A stretch of 11,244 bases of DNA from Synergistaceae bacterium. Lineage in GTDB: Bacteria; Synergistota; Synergistia; Synergistales; Aminobacteriaceae. Below are positions 6,388 to 11,244 of this stretch, piece after piece (position 1 is the first letter of the stretch; each line of letters starts with the position of its first letter). The translations under genes and the position numbers were made by a program. The notes beneath the pieces were generated by a model. That model did not search any database and had not been told where the DNA came from. It saw only the letters and a program-made list of their open reading frames with translations. The stretch is taken from positions 1 through 11,244 of the forward strand of contig JAISWV010000078.1 in NCBI GenBank assembly GCA_031270755.1. Direction: 5' to 3'.

Positions 6388-8279
6388 ATTTGCCGAAGGG
6401 TTCGATAACGGGGGTCTCGGGGCCGGTCATCACCGTCAAGACGGTTACCGTCGAGACGGGCGCCGCCAAGACGGATTCGTATGCCCGCATGTTCGAGGTG
6501 GCGCGGATCGGCGGGGCGTCCGCGAACCTTCTCGGAGAAGTTGTCCGGATCCGGGGGAAAGAGGCGGACGTCCAAGTCTACGGAGACACGACGGGGCTGG
6601 CCGCGGGAGAAGAGGTCTTTTTTACCGGAGAGCTCTTGAGCGTGGACTTGGGCCCCGGTTTTTTGGGAGAAATTCTGGACGGTCTCGGACGCTTTCTCCG
6701 CATTCCCGGCGGGCCGACCAAGGGGGAGATTTACCTCGAGCCAGGGCTGGCCGCCTTCCCGGACGAAAGGCTGTGGCGCTTCACGCCATCCGCGGCGGAA
6801 GGAGACGCGGTCGTCCCGGGGGATATTTTGGGAACCGTCGTCGAAAAAAAGAGTTTTCTCCATCGTATTTTGATTCCCCAGCTTGTGTCAACCCGGGAAA
6901 CAATCGCGTGGATCGCCCCGGAGGGAGACTACCTTTCGCGGGAGTGTATATGCCGATTGGCGAGCGGGATCGAACTTTCTTTGGCGCAGCGGTGGGCGGT
7001 CCGCGTGCCCAGGCCCGCCAAGGCGCGTTTGCCCCTGGAGCGTCCGCTGCTGACGGGACAGCGCGCACTGGACACGCTTTTTCCTCTGGCGTTGGGCGGC
7101 GCGGCCTCCGTGATCGGAGGTTCCGGCACGGGAAAGACCTTCGTGCAGCGGTCTCTGGCGAAGTATTGCGACGCCGACGTCATGGTTTATGTCGGATGCG
7201 GAGGGCGGGGCGGCGAAACGGCGGAGGTCTTCGAAGAGTTTTCCGGAATCGAGAGCCGGGGAATCCCGCTGAAAGACCGCACGGTGTTCGTCGCGCACAC
7301 GTCCAACATGCCGACAGCGGCACGGGAGACCGGCGTCTATTTGGGAATGACCTTGGCCGAGTACTATCGGGATATGGGGTACAACGCCGTCGTCATGGTC
7401 GATTCCATGTCCCGGTGGGCGGAGGCTTCCAGGGAAATCGAAAGCCATCTCGAAGAATTTTCCGGAGAAAGAGGCTATCCAGCTTGTCTTGGGAGCCATT
7501 TAACCGGCTATTGCGAGCGCGCGGGGCATGTGGAAACCCTGGGCGCTCCTTCACTGAAAAACCCTTCCCCGCGCCGCGGTTCGGTGAGCCTGATCAACGC
7601 CTTTTCGCTGGAGGAAGGAAATTGGGGAGCGGATTTTTTCGAGTCGGCGGCCCAGGCCGGATTGAGCGCGGCCGGCGTGCATTGGAAACTGGACAAAACC
7701 CTTGCCCAAACCCGCTGGTTTCCCGCCATCGACATCCGGGAAAGCTATTCGCTTTACGAAGAGGCCGTCGCGAACGCTCTGACCCACGACGCGGGCCAAG
7801 ACTGGCCGGATTTGAAAGAATATTTGAAGAACGTCCTGCTACGTCAACGGGAGCTTTCCGATTCGAGACGCTTCACCGGCGAAAACTCGCTTTCCGAAGA
7901 AGACCGGTGGCTCCTCTTCCACGCCGAAACCCTGAAAATCGTTTTCCTGCGGCAGAGCGCCTTGGACGCGAAAGACGCCTGCGCTTCGCCGGCAAGCTCG
8001 GCGGCGATACTGCGGCTTCTCAAGGCGCTGGACGACAGGGTGCGAAAGTTTTTGAACGAAGGGCTCCGCTGTGACGACGTGATCGGCGTGTCCATGAGAC
8101 CGGAGCTGATCGCCTTGCGCGAACTGCCGGAGGATCTCACCAATAAAGGACAAGAGTGGCTGGAGCTTTTTTCTATCGAACTCGCCAAATTGACCGAACT
8201 CACCACAAACTCCACGAAACCCATTAAACCCACCAAACAACCGGCTGACGGAGAGGCAATGCAGGAGGCGGTACCATGA
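6354..8279 (+). CDS. ntpA: V/A-type ATPase subunit A, divergent, lacking the catalytic glutamate
   Basis: Subunit A normally carries the catalytic nucleotide sites of the A3B3 head. At 641 residues it is somewhat long. The N-terminal beta-barrel begins ITGVSGPVI; LSVDLGPGFL and WAVRVPRPAKARLPLERPLL follow in the expected order. Walker A is GGSGTGKT (residues 255-262, Lys261), where family members usually read GPFGSGKT. The next motif is VGCGGRGGE instead of VGCGERGNE, so the catalytic Glu, 23 residues after the Walker Lys, is Gly284 (codon GGG, 7203-7205). Walker B with following residues is VDSMSRWAEASRE (Asp350) rather than DSTSRWAEA. Later blocks GYPACLGSHL and FPAID(I)RESYSLYEEA fit subunit A, not FliI or F1 subunits. 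The C-terminus has an unusual Thr/Lys/Pro tail. ATG 6354 is eight bases after GGAG (6342-6345); in-frame ATGs at 6363 and 6378 are alternatives. It is a full-length open frame, so it appears to be maintained. Confidence 0.92.
   Translation: MKEMKENSMKEDLPKGSITGVSGPVITVKTVTVETGAAKTDSYARMFEVARIGGASANLLGEVVRIRGKEADVQVYGDTTGLAAGEEVFFTGELLSVDLGPGFLGEILDGLGRFLRIPGGPTKGEIYLEPGLAAFPDERLWRFTPSAAEGDAVVPGDILGTVVEKKSFLHRILIPQLVSTRETIAWIAPEGDYLSRECICRLASGIELSLAQRWAVRVPRPAKARLPLERPLLTGQRALDTLFPLALGGAASVIGGSGTGKTFVQRSLAKYCDADVMVYVGCGGRGGETAEVFEEFSGIESRGIPLKDRTVFVAHTSNMPTAARETGVYLGMTLAEYYRDMGYNAVVMVDSMSRWAEASREIESHLEEFSGERGYPACLGSHLTGYCERAGHVETLGAPSLKNPSPRRGSVSLINAFSLEEGNWGADFFESAAQAGLSAAGVHWKLDKTLAQTRWFPAIDIRESYSLYEEAVANALTHDAGQDWPDLKEYLKNVLLRQRELSDSRRFTGENSLSEEDRWLLFHAETLKIVFLRQSALDAKDACASPASSAAILRLLKALDDRVRKFLNEGLRCDDVIGVSMRPELIALRELPEDLTNKGQEWLELFSIELAKLTELTTNSTKPIKPTKQPADGEAMQEAVP
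8206..8241 (+). repeat. Degenerate nine-base tandem repeat in the 3' end of subunit A
   Basis: Four units of nine bases can be aligned: CAAACTCCA, CGAAACCCA, TTAAACCCA, CCAAACAAC. The surrounding + strand from about 8191 is nearly all A and C, unlike the rest of the gene. It encodes a Thr/Lys/Pro-rich tail (NSTKPIKPTKQP) that ordinary subunit A proteins lack. Confidence 0.65.
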
Positions 8280-9712
8280 CGCTCCAACGCAAACTCTACA
8301 GACAGGGTTCGCGTGGAATCAAGAGCATATCCGGTTCTCTTCTTTTCGTCGGGAACATGACGGGCGCGGGCTGCGGCGAGCTGGTAACGATAAGCGGCGA
8401 AGGTTCTGAGAAGACGGGACAGGTTATACAGATCAAGGACGACCTTTGCGTCATCCAGCTCTTTGACGACACGTTGGGGCTCGAAACGGGACGAGCCACC
8501 GTGTGGATGGAACGCGACGTGGCGAAGATCGGGGTGGGAAAGGCCCTGTTGGGGCGCGTTTTGAACGGCCGAGGACAGCCCGCCGACGGAAAGAGCCTTT
8601 ACGGTGCGGAAAAGTTCATCCCCGTCAGCGGTCCGCCAATCAACCCCGCCGTCAGAATACCCCCCAACGGCGCTATCGAGACGGGAATATCCGCCCTGGA
8701 CCTGATGAACACCCTGGTGCGGGGGCAGAGGCTGCTTTTGTGTGCAGGCCCCGGGCTGCCTGCCGGTGAAATCGCGGCGCGAGTGGCGGCTCAAGCGCAG
8801 ATTCCCGGCAAAGACAACGATTTTCTCGTGGTATTCGCCGCCCTGGGGATCACCAGCCGCGAGGCGGATCTTTTCATGGAGGCATTCGAACGCGGCGGCG
8901 TGACGGACAGGGGAGTGTTCGTGCTGAACAGGGCGGGCGATCCGATTGCGGAGCGTCTTTTAGCGCCGCGGGTGGCCTTGAGCGTCGCCGAATATTTTGC
9001 TTTCGTCAAGGGGTACGACGTATTCGTGGTCATGACGGACATGCTCCGTTACTGCGAGGCCCTTCGGGAGATCAGCGCCGCCCGGAAAGATATCCCGGGC
9101 CGAAGGGGATATCCTGTCGCTATGTATTCCGACCTGGCCGAACTTTACGAACGCTCCGGCTGCGTCCAGGGATGTCCGGGGAGCGTGACGCAGCTTCCGG
9201 TGATCACCGTGCCCGGTGACGATGCTGCGCACCCGGCGGCCGATCTTTCGGCGCAGCTCACCGACGGGCGGATCGTTTTGGACCGGGAGCTGCACGCCAA
9301 AGGTATTTTCCCTCCCGTGGACGTACTTGGTAGCTTGTCCCGATCCATGAACAGAGGGATAGGAAATAATAAAACCTTCGAATCTCACCGTGTCCTTGCC
9401 GATCAGCTTTACGCCGCTTACGCCAAGGCGAAGGAAATGAAAAACCAGCGGCAAATTGCCTCCGACAGGCTCTCCGACGCGAGAGAGCATTACCTGAGAT
9501 TCGGGGACGCCTTCGAAAAATCCTTCATCGGCCAAAAGCGAGGGCAGCCAGGGCAATTCGAAAGAAGGACTTTAGCCCAATCCGAGGCGATAGCGTGGAA
9601 GGTCTTGAGCCAGCTGCCCATGGAAGAACTGTCGGGCCTGCCTCGGGCGCTCTTGGAGCGAAAAATCGCCATTGGCGCGGCGTCGCCGGAAAAATCCGGA
9701 GGCCCGAAATGA
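8276..9712 (+). CDS. ntpB: V/A-type ATPase subunit B (non-catalytic head subunit)
   Basis: Subunit B alternates with A in the head and contributes the arginine finger. The 478-residue length is normal. In order: an N-terminal barrel (GELVTISGEGSEKTGQVIQI), LLGRVLNGRGQPADG, GPPINPAVRIPPNGAIETGISALDLMNTLVRGQ, the degenerate P-loop region AGPGLPAGEIAARVA typical of the non-catalytic subunit, VVFAALGITSREADLFMEAF, TDMLRYCEALREISAARKDIPGRRGYP, YSDLAELYERSG and GSLSRSMNRGIG. Arg356 (codon 9341-9343) in SLSRSM matches the arginine finger. The usual ARDxPxEFIQTG segment is altered (AVRIPPNGAIETG) and SGSGLPHNE reads AGPGLPAGE, so the protein is divergent but well built. Start ATG is seven bases after AGGAGG (8263-8268) and overlaps the subunit A stop as ATGA. 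Its own stop overlaps the next gene in the same way. Confidence 0.95.
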   Translation: MTLQRKLYRQGSRGIKSISGSLLFVGNMTGAGCGELVTISGEGSEKTGQVIQIKDDLCVIQLFDDTLGLETGRATVWMERDVAKIGVGKALLGRVLNGRGQPADGKSLYGAEKFIPVSGPPINPAVRIPPNGAIETGISALDLMNTLVRGQRLLLCAGPGLPAGEIAARVAAQAQIPGKDNDFLVVFAALGITSREADLFMEAFERGGVTDRGVFVLNRAGDPIAERLLAPRVALSVAEYFAFVKGYDVFVVMTDMLRYCEALREISAARKDIPGRRGYPVAMYSDLAELYERSGCVQGCPGSVTQLPVITVPGDDAAHPAADLSAQLTDGRIVLDRELHAKGIFPPVDVLGSLSRSMNRGIGNNKTFESHRVLADQLYAAYAKAKEMKNQRQIASDRLSDAREHYLRFGDAFEKSFIGQKRGQPGQFERRTLAQSEAIAWKVLSQLPMEELSGLPRALLERKIAIGAASPEKSGGPK

Positions 9713-11091
9713 GAAAAAATATCGGTATTTGGATTCTTTGGAGTGTTATTCTGTCACTCTCTTTCGCGCCACCCTGCGCGGCGTCGGTTTCCAGCGGCGA
9801 CCTTTCTCTTTCAGGCGAGCTCGACGAATTTTTCGAGAAAATTCAGCAAGGGGGCGTTGCGGACGTGGAAGCCGCTATTGCCGGAGGGCAGGACGTCAAC
9901 GTCACAAACAAGGCCGGTGTTTCGCCTCTTCTGGCCTTGGCCCAGAAGATCTCCTTCGAAAGGATGGAAAAGTGGGAGGTTTTTCGCAAAGAGAACCCCA
10001 AAGTCGTGCCCCTCGATCTTCCAATCCTCAGCCCTTACGCCATAGCTTCCCGCGACGTGGAAATTGCCAGGCTGCTGATCGGCGCGGGGGCCGCCATGAA
10101 AGAAACCGACTCCCGCGACGGCGGGCGGACGCTTTTGAACGTGTACATTCCCCTGGGCCCGGAGTTTGTCGAACTGCTCCTGAAAGCGGGGGCAGACCCC
10201 AACGATTATGTCTCAGGGGAAAATTTTCCTCTGCGGCTCGCTGTTCGGGTTTCCAGGCTTACGCCCGAACAGCGGCTCAGGACGGTGGAGCTTTTGCTGG
10301 CGGCCGGGGCCGACGTCAACAGAAAAAACCCCGGCGGAGAAACCGTCTTGAATTCAGCGGCGATGCCCTTCGTCATGTTTCTTCCACCGGAGGCGGAAAG
10401 GCGTCTGGTGGAGATGCTGCTGGGCGCTGGAACGGATGTCAACGCGACCTCCGATTGGGGGCTCACGCCCTTGATGAACTGGGCGATGGCGGGAAGCGCG
10501 GAGACGGTACGCCTCTTATTGGACGCGGGAGCGGACGTCGCCGCCAAAGACCGATACGGAACCACCGCGCTGATGATGGCGTTGACTAACGCCAGGTGGG
10601 ACAGCCCGCAGATCGTGGAGATGCTGATCGAACGCGGAGCCGACGTTCACGTTAGGGACGAGCTCGGAATGACGCCCCTTCATGTGGCGGCGGGACTGGG
10701 CAGCGCGCCCAAGACGGCCTTGCTTTTGAAAGCAGGGGCCGACCTCCTGGACGACCATCAATCGGGAGTGACGCCCCTGCACCTGGCCACGGGAGTTGTC
10801 GCGCAGGAAACCGAACGCAACAAGGGAACCTTTGAAGAAAGAAGAAAAAACGTCATGGAAGGACTGGTGCTTCTTCCTTCCAGGCACGAGGTTCTGGAGA
10901 TGGACTTTTCGGCCACGGTTCGGGTCCTGGTGGAGGCAGGAGCCAAGCTGAACGTCAGAAGCGGAAAGGATTTCAAAGACCCTCTTGGAGGCGACACGTC
11001 TTGTTTCTTGGAGAAGACCCCGTTGGAGTTCGCACGGATCCTGGGCAACGAAGAGGTCGTGCGATACCTGGAAAGCAAAGGAGCCGAATAA
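9709..11091 (+). CDS. Exported ankyrin-repeat protein
   Basis: This 460-residue protein begins with a typical signal peptide: MRKN, a hydrophobic core of about 16 residues (IGIWILWSVILSLSFA) and a likely cleavage region near PCAAS around residue 26. No lipobox is visible. The mature part is built of roughly nine ankyrin-type repeats from residue ~40 to the end, with clear hallmarks LLKAGADPN, LLLAAGADVN, LLGAGTDVN, LLDAGADVAAKD, LIERGADVHVRDELGMTPLHVAA, LLKAGADL and GVTPLHLA. Some repeats are spaced by longer insertions, for example around residues 364-398. Ankyrin repeats bind other proteins; a location outside the cytoplasmic membrane is implied. The start ATG is six bases after GGAGG (9698-9702) and overlaps the subunit B stop as ATGA, so it is translationally coupled to the ATPase. 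A functional link with the ATPase is possible but unproven. A longer in-frame reading from 9595 lies inside subunit B and lacks the signal peptide at its start; it is not used. Confidence 0.9.
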   Translation: MRKNIGIWILWSVILSLSFAPPCAASVSSGDLSLSGELDEFFEKIQQGGVADVEAAIAGGQDVNVTNKAGVSPLLALAQKISFERMEKWEVFRKENPKVVPLDLPILSPYAIASRDVEIARLLIGAGAAMKETDSRDGGRTLLNVYIPLGPEFVELLLKAGADPNDYVSGENFPLRLAVRVSRLTPEQRLRTVELLLAAGADVNRKNPGGETVLNSAAMPFVMFLPPEAERRLVEMLLGAGTDVNATSDWGLTPLMNWAMAGSAETVRLLLDAGADVAAKDRYGTTALMMALTNARWDSPQIVEMLIERGADVHVRDELGMTPLHVAAGLGSAPKTALLLKAGADLLDDHQSGVTPLHLATGVVAQETERNKGTFEERRKNVMEGLVLLPSRHEVLEMDFSATVRVLVEAGAKLNVRSGKDFKDPLGGDTSCFLEKTPLEFARILGNEEVVRYLESKGAE

Positions 11092-11143
11092 AAAAGATAA
11101 AAAAACATTTTCCAAACGATCGCCGAGCCAAACAAAATGCCCT

Positions 11144-11172
11144 TTGTATTAATATCGATGTGATGTTAGTAT
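11144..11172 (+). promoter_or_regulatory. Weak sigma-70-like promoter candidate
   Basis: In the AT-rich gap after the ankyrin gene, TTGTAT (11144-11149) and TAGTAT (11167-11172) are separated by 17 bases. They match the -35 consensus poorly beyond TTG and the -10 consensus at four of six positions. The site lies ~40 bases before the next start codon. No convincing terminator hairpin is visible in 11092-11143, which is mainly A-rich. Confidence 0.3.
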
Positions 11173-11200
11173 TCTCTTGGACGAAATGACCGGCGAGGCA

Positions 11201-11206
11201 AGGGGG
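11201..11206 (+). promoter_or_regulatory. Shine-Dalgarno-like site for the gene entering at the right edge
   Basis: AGGGGG is eight bases before the ATG at 11215 and fourteen before the in-frame ATG at 11221, so it favours 11215. Confidence 0.4.
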
Positions 11207-11214
11207 TAGTTGCG

Positions 11215-11244
11215 ATGGGGATGGCTACGGCGAGGAAAGTATGG
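11215..11244 (+). CDS. Start of an unidentified gene, cut by the window edge
   Basis: An open frame begins MGMATARKVW and runs off the window. It has a possible ribosome-binding site eight bases upstream and a weak promoter candidate before it. Ten codons are too few to identify a product. The beginning does not look like subunit D of the V-ATPase, whose N-terminus usually contains an NPTRMELL-type motif. Another frame from TTG 11210 is also open. Confidence 0.35.
   Translation, partial: MGMATARKVW

Noticed and set aside
6773..8074. A 433-codon open frame on the + strand in another frame of subunit A
   Set aside because: The product is Arg/Gly-rich low-complexity sequence without domains, while the overlapping subunit A frame carries every family motif.
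6100..8279. Pseudogene status for subunit A because of the lost catalytic residue
   Set aside because: The frame is open over its full length, the Walker motifs and fold signatures are kept, and translational coupling to E and B is intact, so it is annotated as a gene with an altered active site.
6354..9712. A and B as F-type alpha/beta subunits or as a flagellar/type III export ATPase
   Set aside because: The order I-K-E-A-B, the GLP-type degenerate P-loop in B, the FPAI...SYSLY block in A and the absence of F-type neighbours all indicate the V/A type.
11215..11244. V-ATPase subunit D beginning at the right edge
   Set aside because: The visible residues MGMATARKVW do not resemble the conserved start of subunit D, and there are too few codons to make any assignment.

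Overview
The window is about 11.2 kb of tightly packed bacterial coding sequence. Every gene is on the + strand, and neighbours are separated by fewer than 30 bases or overlap, up to the last ~150 bases. The sequence is GC-rich and starts are a mix of ATG, GTG and TTG behind clear GGAGG-type Shine-Dalgarno sites. A V/A-type (not F-type) ATPase in this setting points to an anaerobic bacterium. My best guess is the phylum Synergistota, but this rests on gene content and general resemblance only and is not proven.

Layout: (1) 1-838, the end of a riboflavin operon: the C-terminal part of GTP cyclohydrolase II (RibA or RibBA) followed by lumazine synthase (RibH). (2) 864-2603, a two-part membrane glycosyltransferase. 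Its N-terminal half looks like a WecA/MraY-family phosphoglycosyltransferase that has lost its acidic active-site motifs; its C-terminal half is an apparently intact WecG/TagA/CpsF (GT26) domain. (3) 2600-3064, a small protein made of a CBS-domain pair. (4) 3054-9712, a V/A-type ATPase cluster: a coiled-coil stalk-like protein, then subunits I, K, E, A and B. (5) 9709-11091, an exported ankyrin-repeat protein translationally coupled to subunit B. (6) 11092-11244, the only non-coding gap, with a weak promoter candidate and the first codons of another gene.

The ATPase cluster is the most interesting part. Subunit A has intact Walker A and Walker B motifs, but the catalytic glutamate of the conserved GCGERGNE motif is glycine (GCGGRGGE). 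Other near-invariant A-subunit motifs are also changed. No genes for the central-stalk subunits C, D and F are present; where D would often follow B, there is an ankyrin gene. The ion-carrying parts (I with its essential arginine, K with its essential glutamate) and the B-subunit arginine finger look intact. The cluster may therefore be a divergent second V-ATPase that borrows rotor subunits from another locus, a complex with a non-standard role, or a pump losing function although every frame is still open. The almost continuous overlaps suggest all these genes are translated together, possibly with the upstream riboflavin and envelope genes.
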